From contig NZ_BMRM01000016.1 in assembly GCF_014648635.1 (NCBI RefSeq), positions 1 through 64,000 on the forward strand: a DNA stretch of 64,000 bases, given 5' to 3'. This DNA comes from Streptomyces cinerochromogenes. GTDB taxonomy: Bacteria; Actinomycetota; Actinomycetes; Streptomycetales; Streptomycetaceae. Both the position numbers and the translations under genes were made by a program. A model generated the notes under the pieces. The model saw nothing but the letters and a program-made list of their open reading frames with translations, was not told where the DNA came from and made no database searches. Below are positions 1 to 7,690 of this stretch, one piece after another; the stretch's first letter is position 1, and the number at the start of each line of letters is the position of its first letter.

Positions 1-114
1 ATCTTCGTGGACGACCTGCACCAGCGCTACGAGACCGCCTGCGACCCGCGGCTGAACCGCAGCCAGTCGCTGGACCTCGCGTTCCTCGTGGCGGAGATGT
101 ACCGGGACCAGTAG
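1..114 (+). CDS. 3-deoxy-D-arabino-heptulosonate 7-phosphate synthase, class II (C-terminal end, partial)
   Basis: Only the last 37 codons are in the window, ending at TAG 112-114. The tail contains YETACDPRLNRSQSLDLAF followed by LVAEMYRDQ, which matches the C-terminus of plant/actinobacterial type II DAHP synthases; the Mycobacterium AroG tail has the same CDPRLN...QSL.LAFLVAEM pattern. The enzyme condenses phosphoenolpyruvate and erythrose 4-phosphate, the first step of the shikimate pathway, in the cytoplasm. The catalytic barrel lies upstream of the window, so activity cannot be judged here. A strong hairpin follows 12 bases after the stop. Confidence 0.85.
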   Translation: MFVDDLHQRYETACDPRLNRSQSLDLAFLVAEMYRDQ

Positions 115-126
115 CCGTACGCGGTT

Positions 127-156
127 GGGGCGCGGATCACATCCGATCCGCGCCCC
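127..156. terminator. Perfect 12-bp hairpin terminator after the DAHP synthase gene
   Basis: GGGGCGCGGATC at 127-138 pairs perfectly with GATCCGCGCCCC at 145-156 around a 6-base loop. It is followed by a T-containing stretch (tctgctcttt) rather than a clean U-run, as is usual in high-GC actinomycetes. It separates the DAHP synthase gene from bfd. Confidence 0.8.
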
Positions 157-187
157 TCTGCTCTTTCGCGGGCTCCGCCCCGGCAGG

Positions 188-206
188 TAAGGTTAGGTTT
201 GCCTCA
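188..206. promoter_or_regulatory. Iron box (DmdR1/IdeR/DtxR-type operator) upstream of bfd
   Basis: The 19-mer TAAGGTTAGGTTTGCCTCA agrees at 14 of 19 positions with the DtxR/IdeR/DmdR consensus TTAGGTTAGGCTAACCTAA, with the GGTTAGG core intact. It ends about 50 bases before the bfd start, where a repressor would block transcription. Iron-loaded DmdR1 is known to repress such boxes in Streptomyces, so bfd is expected to be induced by iron starvation. Confidence 0.75.
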
Positions 207-257
207 CCGATCAAGGGGACGGCACAGAGACAGCGATCCCGTCGGGAGGTGTACCGC

Positions 258-482
258 GTGTACGTCTGCAGCTGCTTCGGCATCACCGAGGCGCAGGTCA
301 AGCAGCACGCGGAGGACGGTGCCTGCACCCCCCGCCAGATAGCCTCCGCCTGCAAGGCGGGTACGGACTGCGGGTCGTGCGTGCGCCGGATCCAGGCCCT
401 CCTGGGCCGTGGCGCCTGTCCGCGCCGTGAGCTGGCCGACCAGGGCCGGCCCGTTCTCTCCGGGCTGGACGAGGCCGCCTAG
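258..482 (+). CDS. bfd: Bacterioferritin-associated [2Fe-2S] ferredoxin
   Basis: A 74-residue Fer2_BFD protein. Cysteines at 4, 6, 38 and 41 (C-S-C near the start, then C-G-S-C) match the four cluster ligands of Escherichia and Pseudomonas Bfd in position. Bfd binds bacterioferritin and passes electrons to its core so that stored iron is reduced and released. The GTG at 258 is chosen because GGAGGT ends 7 bases before it; the in-frame GTG at 249 overlaps that Shine-Dalgarno. The gene sits under an iron box and runs convergently into bfr, its probable partner, so mobilisation is likely switched on when iron is scarce. Confidence 0.93.
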   Translation: MYVCSCFGITEAQVKQHAEDGACTPRQIASACKAGTDCGSCVRRIQALLGRGACPRRELADQGRPVLSGLDEAA

Positions 483-508
483 CCCTCCGGCCGCCCGACC
501 GGGGCTAG
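479..508. terminator. Hairpin shared by the convergent ends of bfd and bfr
   Basis: CTAGCCC at 479-485 and GGGCTAG at 502-508 form an inverted repeat that includes both TAG stop codons. With only 22 bases between the two genes it is the obvious bidirectional terminator. Confidence 0.55.
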
Positions 509-984
509 CTCTCCGGCTGCTCGATCACCTGGGCGAGGTAGAGCGCCTCGCCGAGCTTGTCCACCAGCTCCAGCTGGGTGTCCAGGTAGTCGATGTGGTG
601 CTCCTCGTCGGCGAGGATGTCCTCGAAGATGTTCGCGGACGTGATGTCGCCCTTCTCCCGCATCACCTTGATGCCCCGCTTGAGCCGGTCGATCGCCTCC
701 ACCTCGATCTGCCGGTCCGCCTCGAACATCTCCCGGACGGTCTGCCCCACGCGGACGTGGAACAGCCGCTGGTAGTTGGGCAGCCCCTCCAGGAACAGGA
801 TCCGGTCGGTCAGCACCTCGGCGTGCTTCATCTCGTCGAACGACTCGTGCCGCGTGTACTTCGCCAGCTTCGTCCAGCCGAAGTTCTCCTGCATCTTCGC
901 GTGCAGGAAGTACTGGTTGATCGCGGTCAGCTCACCGGTGAGCTGCTCGTTGAGGAACTCGATGACCTCGGGATCGCCCTGCAT
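505..984 (-). CDS. bfr: Bacterioferritin, haem-containing iron storage protein
   Basis: A 159-residue ferritin-like four-helix protein, the usual Bfr length. The ferroxidase ligands are in place: E18, E51 and H54 (DEMKH), and the later EDILADEEHH segment supplying E127/H130-type residues. M52 is at the position of the axial haem ligand between subunits. It oxidises Fe(II) and stores ferric mineral in a cytoplasmic 24-mer. The ATG at 984 is preferred over an in-frame codon 18 bases upstream because AAGGAG lies 8 bases before it. It converges on bfd, which should feed electrons back for iron release. No iron box is visible in front of bfr itself. Confidence 0.96.
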   Translation of the reverse strand: MQGDPEVIEFLNEQLTGELTAINQYFLHAKMQENFGWTKLAKYTRHESFDEMKHAEVLTDRILFLEGLPNYQRLFHVRVGQTVREMFEADRQIEVEAIDRLKRGIKVMREKGDITSANIFEDILADEEHHIDYLDTQLELVDKLGEALYLAQVIEQPES

Positions 985-1060
985 CGCAGCGGCTCCTTCC
1001 ACACGGGGGACGGGGCAGGTGTGCGCCGCATGATTGCACCGGAGGGGAAGATCGTCCAGT

Positions 1061-1083
1061 AAGTGCGTACTTAGTGAGTACGC
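1061..1083. promoter_or_regulatory. GCGTAC-N7-GTACGC dyad between bfr and the molybdopterin oxidoreductase gene
   Basis: GCGTAC at 1065-1070 and GTACGC at 1078-1083 are perfect inverted half-sites 7 bases apart. The dyad lies between the divergent genes bfr (start 984) and the oxidoreductase (start 1159), a natural operator position. It shares the 9-mer TGAGTACGC with a palindrome at 14883-14900. The cognate regulator is unknown. Confidence 0.4.
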
Positions 1084-1158
1084 CCTGAGTTCGTCGTAGT
1101 TGTCCGGTTCGGGGGTGGGTGGTCAAGGGCACCGCCCGAGGTCTGTCAGGATGGATAC

Positions 1159-1791
1159 ATGGGTCATCCGGTGGAGCGAGAGTCTGGGGCAGCGGCAGGG
1201 TCCGAGCTTCCGCCGGGTCAGCGGCTCCAGCGGGGCTGGCCGGTCACGCACTACGGGCCGGTCCCGAAGTTCCGGCCCGAGCGCTGGGAGTTCCGGGTCT
1301 TCGGTGCCACCGCCGACGGCGACAAGCACACCTGGAACCACGAGGAGTTCACGGCCCTGCCGTACACCACGGTGGTGGCCGACCTGCACTGCGTGACGAA
1401 GTTCAGCATGACCGGCGCGGAGTGGGGCGGCGTCCCGGCCCGCGCGATCCTGGACCTGGCGCCGCCGGCCCCGGACGTCACTCATGTGATGGTCTGGGCG
1501 GAGTACGGCTTCAGCTCCAACCTGCGCCTCGCGGACTTCGTCTCCGACCGCACGATCTTCGCCACCCACAAGGACGGCGAGCTGCTCACCGCCGAGCACG
1601 GCTTCCCGGTCCGCCTGATCGTGCCCCACCTGTACGCCTGGAAGGGCCCGAAGTGGGTCCGGGGCGTGGAGTACATGACGGCCGACCGCCGCGGGTTCTG
1701 GGAGGAGCGCGGCTACCACAACATCGGCGACCCCTGGAAGGAACAGCGCTACTCCTACCAGGAGCAGCCCGGGGACGGCCCCGAGCTGTGA
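1159..1791 (+). CDS. Sulfite oxidase-like molybdopterin oxidoreductase
   Basis: A 210-residue protein made almost entirely of the oxidoreductase molybdopterin-binding fold (sulfite oxidase/YedY-MsrP superfamily). H77-C78 in LHCVTKFSMTGAEWGG is the expected position of the cysteine that ligates molybdenum. GPKWVRGVEYM and GFWEERGYHNIGDPW are typical of the family's C-terminal half. There is no Tat signal, so unlike MsrP it should stay in the cytoplasm. The substrate is unknown. The Shine-Dalgarno is weak: CAGGAT at 1147-1152 could be either a poor ribosome site or a -10 box 6 bases before the ATG. Confidence 0.85.
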   Translation: MGHPVERESGAAAGSELPPGQRLQRGWPVTHYGPVPKFRPERWEFRVFGATADGDKHTWNHEEFTALPYTTVVADLHCVTKFSMTGAEWGGVPARAILDLAPPAPDVTHVMVWAEYGFSSNLRLADFVSDRTIFATHKDGELLTAEHGFPVRLIVPHLYAWKGPKWVRGVEYMTADRRGFWEERGYHNIGDPWKEQRYSYQEQPGDGPEL

Positions 1792-1803
1792 CCCCCGGCC
1801 GGG

Positions 1804-2346
1804 TCAGTGGTGGTACCGGTGCACCACCGCGTGCCCCTTGCCCCGGCCGATCGTCCACTTGTTGACCGGCGTGGTCACCGCGAAGGCGATCACCAGCGAG
1901 ACCGCGAGCGAGATCCAGAACAGCGCGTCGCCCAGCATGGCGTCCCGCGCGGACGGCCAGACCAGGATCACCCCGTTGTCGATCAGCTCCATCACGGCGA
2001 TGGACAGGGTGTCCGCGGCCAGCGCCACCCGGAAGGCCGTACGGAAGCCGACGCCGGCCCGCAGGACCCCGCGCAGGGTGAGCGAGTAGCCGAAGAAGAA
2101 GGCCAGCAGGATCGCGACCAGGGTGGTCGGCAGGTTGCCCCAGCCCAGCGCCGTACCGATGACCATGCCGAGCACCTCGCCGATGGCGCAGCCGGTGAGG
2201 CAGTGCAGGGTGGCCTGCGCGGCCATGGGCCAGGTGGCGGCGGATGCGGGGTGGTGCCCGTGCCCGTGCTCGTCGTGCCCGTGGTGCTCGTGCTCGTGCT
2301 GCTGGTGCCCGTGGTGCTGGTGGCCGGTGTGCGCGGAGTGCTCCAT
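1804..2346 (-). CDS. DUF4396 membrane protein with His-rich N-terminus
   Basis: A 180-residue protein. The first ~38 residues are packed with His and acidic residues (HTGHQHHGHQQHEHEHHGH, then DEHGHGHH), a likely metal-binding tail. Four predicted membrane segments follow, including CLTGCAIGEVLGMVIG and the conserved MELIDNGVI helix of DUF4396. The ATG at 2346 is preferred to one 12 bases upstream because GGGGGA precedes it. A perfect CsoR-type operator lies 48-64 bases upstream, so the gene is probably derepressed by copper. A role in copper transport or tolerance is inferred from the operator and His tail; the biochemical function of DUF4396 is not established. Confidence 0.85.
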   Translation of the reverse strand: MEHSAHTGHQHHGHQQHEHEHHGHDEHGHGHHPASAATWPMAAQATLHCLTGCAIGEVLGMVIGTALGWGNLPTTLVAILLAFFFGYSLTLRGVLRAGVGFRTAFRVALAADTLSIAVMELIDNGVILVWPSARDAMLGDALFWISLAVSLVIAFAVTTPVNKWTIGRGKGHAVVHRYHH

Positions 2347-2393
2347 GGTTTCCCCCATGCCGAGTGGCGGTTCCTGCGACTCGTAGGAACCGT

Positions 2394-2410
2394 ATACCCC
2401 CTGGGGGTAT
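2394..2410. promoter_or_regulatory. CsoR-type copper operator upstream of the DUF4396 gene
   Basis: ATACCCCCTGGGGGTAT is a perfect 17-bp palindrome of the TACCCC...GGGGTA class bound by CsoR repressors in Mycobacterium and Streptomyces. The only promoter it can control is that of the DUF4396 gene, because the neighbouring nfo ends here. Nickel or formaldehyde sensors of the same family use related G/C-tract operators, so copper is likely rather than certain. Confidence 0.8.
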
Positions 2411-2421
2411 TCCTCAACGGG

Positions 2422-3312
2422 TCAGGAATCCCGCAGTTTCTTCAGCCGCTCCACGTCCGCCGCGTGCCCCTCCTTGCCGCCGGGCGTCTCGATGACCAGG
2501 GGGACGCCCTCGGTCGCGGGGTGGGTCATCAGCGCCCGGAACGGGTCCTCGCCGATGTGGCCGGCGCCGATGTTCTCGTGCCGGTCCTTGTGCGCGCCCA
2601 CCACGTCCTTGGAGTCGTTGGCGTGGATCAGCTTCAGCCGGCCCTCGCCGACGGTCTCCACCAGCAGGTCCAGGGTCTGGTGCATCCCGCTCGGCCCGGT
2701 CAGATCGTGCCCGGCGGCGAAGATGTGGCAGGTGTCCAGGCACACGCCCAGCTTGGGATGGGCGTCGAGCGCCTCGAAGTACGGCCCGAAGTCCCAGGTC
2801 CGCGAGCACAGCGAGGCGCCCTGCCCGGCGGTGGACTCCAGCAGCAGGAACGGGTCGTCGTCGTGGGTCAGCTCGTCCAGCAGCGGCAGCATGTGCGCGC
2901 GGACCTGCTTCAGCGCCACCTCCCGCGCCCGCCCGCCGGTCGCGCTCCCGGTGTGCACCACCACGCCCCGCGCGCCGATCTCCCGCCCGCGCCGCAGCGA
3001 GTGCCGCAGCGACTCCACCGACCGCTCCACGGTCGCCTCGGTGTGCGAGCCGAAGTTGATCAGGTACGGCGCGTGGACGTACGCCGGGATCGACTCCTCG
3101 GCGCAGGCCCGGCGGAACGCCTCGTCCTGCCGGGGATTCCCGGCGGGCGTGGCCCAGCCGCGCGGGTTGGCGACGAACACCTGCACCGTCTCCGCCTTCA
3201 GGTCACGGGCGTACGACAGCCCGACGGAGTGCAGGCCGCCGGCCACGGGTACATGGCCGCCGACGGGGTTGCGGGGGATCTCCCGGGCACGGGAGGACTG
3301 AACGGGACTCAC
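2422..3312 (-). CDS. nfo: Deoxyribonuclease IV (AP endonuclease family 2)
   Basis: A 296-residue TIM-barrel endonuclease. Zn-site motifs of the EndoIV/Nfo family are visible: HAPYLINF, LLLESTAGQG (metal-ligand Glu), CLDTCHIFAAGHDL, LIHANDSK, DRHENIGAGHIG and VIETPG near the end. It cleaves 5' to abasic sites in DNA during base excision repair. The GTG at 3312 is used because homology starts soon after it, but the ribosome site is weak. It is transcribed alone, downstream of the PASTA kinase gene (57-base gap), and may share that transcript. Confidence 0.93.
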   Translation of the reverse strand: MSPVQSSRAREIPRNPVGGHVPVAGGLHSVGLSYARDLKAETVQVFVANPRGWATPAGNPRQDEAFRRACAEESIPAYVHAPYLINFGSHTEATVERSVESLRHSLRRGREIGARGVVVHTGSATGGRAREVALKQVRAHMLPLLDELTHDDDPFLLLESTAGQGASLCSRTWDFGPYFEALDAHPKLGVCLDTCHIFAAGHDLTGPSGMHQTLDLLVETVGEGRLKLIHANDSKDVVGAHKDRHENIGAGHIGEDPFRALMTHPATEGVPLVIETPGGKEGHAADVERLKKLRDS

Positions 3313-3369
3313 CCGTTCAGGGTGTCATGTCCGCCCCCGCGCCCGGGCCGCGGCCGCCGGTGAGACCGG

Positions 3370-5307
3370 TCACCGGATGGTGATCGTTATCGTGGACCCC
3401 TTGGGCGCCCGGTCGCCGCCCTCGACCGACTGCTTCTTCACGGTGTCGCCGAACAGTCCGAGCAGCCCCCGGTCCTCGTCCACCTCGAAGCCGGCGCCCT
3501 CCAGCGCCTTGTGCGCCTCGTCCACGCTGTCGCCGGTCACGTCCGGGACCTCGATCATCTCCGGGCCCTTGGACAGGGTCAGTGTCACCGTGTCGCCCTC
3601 GGCGGCCCGGTGCCCCTCGTCCGGGCTCTGCGCGGCCACCTCGCCCGCGTCGTACTCGGAGTTGATCCGCTTGGCGGCGATCCTCACCTTCAGCCCGGCG
3701 TCCGTGAGCTCCTGCCTGGCGCTGTCCAGGTCGTCGCCGGTGACGTCCGGCACGTCGACCGGGCGGCCCTTGCTGACGACCAGCGCGATCGCCGAGCCGG
3801 CGTGCCGCTTGGTGCCCGCCTCCGGGGCCGTACGGATCACCGAGCCCCTCGGCACGTCCTCGCTGACCTCGCGGGTCACCATGCCCGGCTCCAGGCCGTC
3901 CGCCTTCAGCCGCGCCTGCGCCTTCGCGAGCGGCTGCCCCGCCACGTTCGGCACGTTCACCGTCTCCGGGCCGAGCGACACGGTCAGCGTCACCGAGTCG
4001 TGGTCCCGGATCCGGGCGCCGGGCGCCGGGTCGGAGCCGATCACCGTGCCGCGCTCGACGGTGTCGCTGTACGCGCGCTTGACCTGGCCGACCTCCAGGC
4101 CGGCCGTCTCCAGCCGCTCCTTCGCCCGCGCCTCGGTCTGCGACAGCAGCGGGGGCACCTTGGTGAACTGGCCCGAGTTGATGTACCAGATCCCGGCGCC
4201 CACGCCGAACACCAGCAGGACGGCCGCGATCACCAGCAGCACCGTGCGCGGGGGCCGCGCCGGACGCCGGCGGGGCGGTACGGGCGGGCTGTGGAAGCGG
4301 GCGGTCCGGTCGATGCCGTCGCCGGCGGCCTCCGCCGGGACGTCCTCGTCGACGGGCAGCGGGCGGGGCAGGGTGAGCGAGCGCGGGATCACGCTCGTGC
4401 GGTCCTCGGCGTTGTCGTGCTCCGCGGTCAGCGCCTGCGGCGGCAGCGCGTCCAGCTGCTCGTCGGTCAGCGCCAGGCGGGCCTCGCGCACCTGGGCGAG
4501 CAGCGCCACGGCGTCGTGCGGCCGGACGTCCGGGGTGCGCGCGGTGGCCGACGCGACCAGCTCGTCCAGCTCGTACGGCAGCCCGGGCACCAGCGCCGAG
4601 GGCGGCGGCACGTCCTCGTGGATGTGCTTGTAGAGCACCTGGGCCGGGGAGTCCCCGGAGTGCGGCTTGCCGCCCGTCAGCATCTCGTACAGCACCACAC
4701 CGCACGCGTACACGTCGACGCGCGGGTCGGCGGTGCCCTGCTCGATCTGCTCGGGGGCGAGATAGGAGACGGTCCCGAGCACGGCACCCGTCGTGCTGGT
4801 CACCGTGTCCACGGAGCGCACCAGCCCGAAGTCGGCGACCTTGACCCGGCCGTCGTCGCCTATCAGCACGTTCTCCGGCTTCATGTCCCGGTGCACGAAC
4901 CCGGCCCGGTGCGCGGCGCCCAGCGCGGCGAGCACCGGCTCCAGGATGTCCAGCGCGGCCCGCGGCTGCACCGCGCCCCGCTCGCGCAGCACGTCCCGCA
5001 GGGTGCAGCCGGCGATGTACTCCATCGCCAGGTAGACGTACGACCCGTCGGTCCCCTGGTCGAAGACCTGCACCACGTTCGGGTGGTCGAGCCGGGCGAC
5101 GGACTTCGCCTCCCGGATGAACCGCTCGACGAACGTTCCGTCGACCGCGAGCGTCGGGTGCATCACCTTCAGCGCGAGAACGCGGTCCAGTCGGGTGTCC
5201 AGGGCCCGGTAGACCGTGGCCATCCCGCCGGCCGCGATCCGCGCGTCCACGCGGTACCGGCCGTCGAGCACCTGCCCGACGAGGGGGTCCTGAAGGGTCG
5301 TATCCAC
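3370..5307 (-). CDS. PASTA-domain Ser/Thr protein kinase (PknB type)
   Basis: A 645-residue receptor kinase. The N-terminal kinase domain (about 15-275) has a glycine loop (AAGGMATVY), K47, the catalytic loop HRDMKPEN with D141, DFG at 159-161 and SYLAPEQ. A proline/arginine-rich juxtamembrane stretch leads to one membrane helix near 357-377, then four PASTA repeats to the C-terminus that in this family bind muropeptides or lipid II. It probably senses cell wall state and phosphorylates division or wall proteins. The GTG at 5307 is chosen by homology; there is no Shine-Dalgarno, but TAGACT sits 8 bases before it, suggesting a leaderless mRNA. In-frame codons reaching further upstream (to about 5502) read as low-complexity sequence. 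Confidence 0.93.
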   Translation of the reverse strand: MDTTLQDPLVGQVLDGRYRVDARIAAGGMATVYRALDTRLDRVLALKVMHPTLAVDGTFVERFIREAKSVARLDHPNVVQVFDQGTDGSYVYLAMEYIAGCTLRDVLRERGAVQPRAALDILEPVLAALGAAHRAGFVHRDMKPENVLIGDDGRVKVADFGLVRSVDTVTSTTGAVLGTVSYLAPEQIEQGTADPRVDVYACGVVLYEMLTGGKPHSGDSPAQVLYKHIHEDVPPPSALVPGLPYELDELVASATARTPDVRPHDAVALLAQVREARLALTDEQLDALPPQALTAEHDNAEDRTSVIPRSLTLPRPLPVDEDVPAEAAGDGIDRTARFHSPPVPPRRRPARPPRTVLLVIAAVLLVFGVGAGIWYINSGQFTKVPPLLSQTEARAKERLETAGLEVGQVKRAYSDTVERGTVIGSDPAPGARIRDHDSVTLTVSLGPETVNVPNVAGQPLAKAQARLKADGLEPGMVTREVSEDVPRGSVIRTAPEAGTKRHAGSAIALVVSKGRPVDVPDVTGDDLDSARQELTDAGLKVRIAAKRINSEYDAGEVAAQSPDEGHRAAEGDTVTLTLSKGPEMIEVPDVTGDSVDEAHKALEGAGFEVDEDRGLLGLFGDTVKKQSVEGGDRAPKGSTITITIR

Positions 5308-5315
5308 GAGAGGGG

Positions 5316-5321
5316 AGTCTA
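5316..5321 (-). promoter_or_regulatory. Possible -10 element for a leaderless kinase mRNA
   Basis: TAGACT fits the TANNNT -10 pattern and ends 8 bases before GTG 5307. No convincing -35 is visible 16-19 bases upstream, so support rests on the -10 alone and the lack of a ribosome-binding site. Confidence 0.35.
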
Positions 5322-5506
5322 CGAGGAGCGACCGGCACCCCCGCCCGCTCGTCCCTGACAGCACCGGTACTGAAGCCGACCTGTGACGCGACACACGCAG
5401 GACACCGCGACCCCGCGCCCCCGCGCCCCCGCCCCACGGGGAGGTCCGGCCCTCCGGCGGGCTGTGCGCGGGCGGGCGGGGAAGGAAGGCCGGCCGCGGC
5501 ACGGGC

Positions 5507-6301
5507 TCAGAACGCGGGACGCTCGGGATCGAGCACGGCCAGGCCCTCCGCGGGAGACGACGCCTCGGCGAGGTACCGCCGCGGAATCCGCCCCGCCGAC
5601 CGGGCCAGCCGGCCCCCCTCCACGGCGAGCCTCATCGCGGCGGCCATCCGCTCGGGCTCCTGCGCCCGCGTCACCGCCGAGGCGAGCATCACCCCCGCGC
5701 ACCCCAGCTCCATCGCCAGCGCCACGTCCGACGCCGTACCGGCCCCCGCGTCCAGGATCACCGGCACCCGCGCGTGCTCCACGATCAGCTGGAAGTTGTG
5801 CGGGTTGCGAATGCCCAGCCCGGACCCGATCGGCGACCCGAGCGGCATGACGGCGGCGCACCCGACGTCCTCCAGCTTCCGCGCGAGCACCGGATCGTCG
5901 TTGGTGTACGGCAGCACCGTGAACCCGTCGTCGACGAGTGTCTCCGCCGCCTCCAGCAGCTCCACCGGATCCGGCAGCAGCGTCCGCTCGTCGGCGATGA
6001 CCTCCAGCTTGACCAGGTCCGTACCCAGCGCCTCCCGGGCCAGCCGGGCGGTCAGCACGGCCTCGCCGGCGGTGAAGCAGCCGGCCGTGTTCGGCAGCAC
6101 CCGGATACCGAGCCTCTCCAGCACCGACAGCACGGAGCCGTGCACGGAGGGGTCCACCCGGCGCATCGCGACCGTGGTCAGTTCCGTGCCGGAGGCGACC
6201 AGCGCCCGCTCCAGCACCTCCAGGCTGGGCGCCCCGCCCGTGCCCATGATCAGCCGGGAGGACAGGGTCAGGTCACCGAGGACCAGGGGATCGTCGGCCA
6301 T
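5507..6301 (-). CDS. thiG: Thiazole synthase
   Basis: A 264-residue TIM-barrel enzyme that builds the thiazole phosphate of thiamine from deoxyxylulose 5-phosphate, dehydroglycine and sulfur carried on ThiS thiocarboxylate. RLIMGTGG opens the barrel, K98 in DLVKLEVI is the Schiff-base lysine, and AAVMPLGSPIGSGLGIRNP and ILDAGAGTASDVALAMELG are hallmark segments. It follows thiS by 3 bases and is the last gene of thiO-thiS-thiG, so it should be controlled by the TPP riboswitch upstream of thiO. The length is normal and the gene looks intact. Confidence 0.97.
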   Translation of the reverse strand: MADDPLVLGDLTLSSRLIMGTGGAPSLEVLERALVASGTELTTVAMRRVDPSVHGSVLSVLERLGIRVLPNTAGCFTAGEAVLTARLAREALGTDLVKLEVIADERTLLPDPVELLEAAETLVDDGFTVLPYTNDDPVLARKLEDVGCAAVMPLGSPIGSGLGIRNPHNFQLIVEHARVPVILDAGAGTASDVALAMELGCAGVMLASAVTRAQEPERMAAAMRLAVEGGRLARSAGRIPRRYLAEASSPAEGLAVLDPERPAF

Positions 6302-6304
6302 GGC

Positions 6305-6517
6305 TCAGCCTCCCTGCACGGCGGTGAGGACCTCGACCCGGTCGCCGTCGGCGAGGGCGGTCGCCGCCCACTGCGCGCGCGGGACGACGGTCTCGTTGAC
6401 GGCGGCCGCCACCCCGCGCGGGGCCGCGGTGAGGGTGTGGACGAGGGCGTCCAGGGCGGTGCCCGGGGGGACCTCCCGGCGCTCACCGTTGACGGAAATC
6501 ACGACCGGACCGCTCAT
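6305..6517 (-). CDS. thiS: ThiS sulfur carrier protein
   Basis: A 70-residue ubiquitin-fold protein ending in Gly-Gly (AVQGG), the tail that is adenylated and converted to a thiocarboxylate to deliver sulfur to ThiG. ISVNGERREVPPGTALDAL and DGDRVEVLTAVQGG match the family. Its ATG overlaps the thiO stop by 4 bases (ATGA), implying translational coupling. It was short enough to miss, but the Gly-Gly end and position make it certain. Confidence 0.95.
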   Translation of the reverse strand: MSGPVVISVNGERREVPPGTALDALVHTLTAAPRGVAAAVNETVVPRAQWAATALADGDRVEVLTAVQGG

Positions 6518-7683
6518 GCGGGCTGCTCCAGCTTCTCCCCGAGTGCGGCACCGAAGCGCCGCGGTGTGAACGGACGTGCCTCCTGAGGCAGTTCGCCGGT
6601 GGCCAGGGCGTGCGCCAGCACATCCCCGGTGACCGGTGTGAGCAGCACCCCGTTGCGGTGGTGCCCGGTGGCCAGCAGCAGCCCGGCCAGTCCGGACGGG
6701 CCGAGCAGCGGCGCGTTGTCGGGGGAGCAGGGGCGCAGCCCGGCCCGGGTCTCGGTGAGCGGCAGCTCGGTGATGCCGGGCACCAGCTCATGGGCGTCGC
6801 GCAGCAGCTCGTACACGCCCCCGGCGGTGACCGTCGTGTCCCAGCCCAGCTCCTCGCTGGTGGCACCGACGACCAGTTCGCCGTTCTCCCGGGGCACCAG
6901 GTACACCTGGCCGCCACGGACCACGGCCCGCACGGTGCGGCTCAGGAACGGCGCGTACCGAGGCGGCACGGCCAGCCGCAGCACCTGTCCCTTGACCGGC
7001 CGTACCGGAGGCAGCAGTTCGCCGGGTACGCCCGCGAGCCGCCCGCTCAGGCTGCCGGCCGCGAGCACCACCTGGCCGGCCCGCAGCGCGGTGCCGTCCG
7101 CGGTGGTGACCCCGGTGGCCCGGTCGCCCGCCACGTCCAGCCGCTCCGCCCAGGCGCGGTGGAACACCACCCCGGTCCGCTCGCACGCGGCCACGAGGGC
7201 CGCCGCCAGCCGGCGCGGGTCGATCTGGTGGTCGCCGTCGACCCGCAGCCCGCCGCGCACCCCCGGCGCCAGCATCGGCTCCAGGCGCCGGCACTCCCGC
7301 CCGGACAGCCACTCCGAGGCGAGCCCCGAGCGCTGCTGGAGCGCGTGCAGGTCCCGCAGGTGGGCACGGTCGTCGGCGTCCAGCGCGACGGCGAGGGTGC
7401 CGCAGCGGCGGTAACCGAGGTCATGGCCGGTCAGTTCGGTCAGCTCGGCCGCGAAGCCGGGGTAGCGGCGGGCCGATTCCAGGTTGAGGGCGAGCAGGGT
7501 CTCCTCGCCGTAGTGCAGTTCGGTGACCGCGGCCAGCATCCCGGCCGCGACCTGCGCGGCCCCGCCGCCGGGCTCGGGGTCCACCACGGCCGTGGCGAGC
7601 CCGCGCTGCGCGGCGCGCCAGGCCGTGACCAGGCCGATGACTCCGCCCCCGATGACGAGGACGTCGGACGTACGTGACGACAT
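6514..7683 (-). CDS. thiO: Glycine oxidase ThiO
   Basis: A 389-residue FAD-dependent oxidase of the DAO family. The dinucleotide-binding motif VLVIGGGVIGL is at residues 7-17, and the C-terminal GLLLATGHHRNGVLLTPVTG is the FAD/substrate signature of glycine oxidases. It makes the iminoglycine (dehydroglycine) used by ThiG. The ATG at 7683 is chosen because it starts the FAD motif region and is preceded by GGAGGGG at the very end of the TPP riboswitch. An upstream in-frame extension would read through the riboswitch and is not real. First gene of the thiO-thiS-thiG operon. Confidence 0.95.
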   Translation of the reverse strand: MSSRTSDVLVIGGGVIGLVTAWRAAQRGLATAVVDPEPGGGAAQVAAGMLAAVTELHYGEETLLALNLESARRYPGFAAELTELTGHDLGYRRCGTLAVALDADDRAHLRDLHALQQRSGLASEWLSGRECRRLEPMLAPGVRGGLRVDGDHQIDPRRLAAALVAACERTGVVFHRAWAERLDVAGDRATGVTTADGTALRAGQVVLAAGSLSGRLAGVPGELLPPVRPVKGQVLRLAVPPRYAPFLSRTVRAVVRGGQVYLVPRENGELVVGATSEELGWDTTVTAGGVYELLRDAHELVPGITELPLTETRAGLRPCSPDNAPLLGPSGLAGLLLATGHHRNGVLLTPVTGDVLAHALATGELPQEARPFTPRRFGAALGEKLEQPA

Positions 7684-7690
7684 GGGCGTC

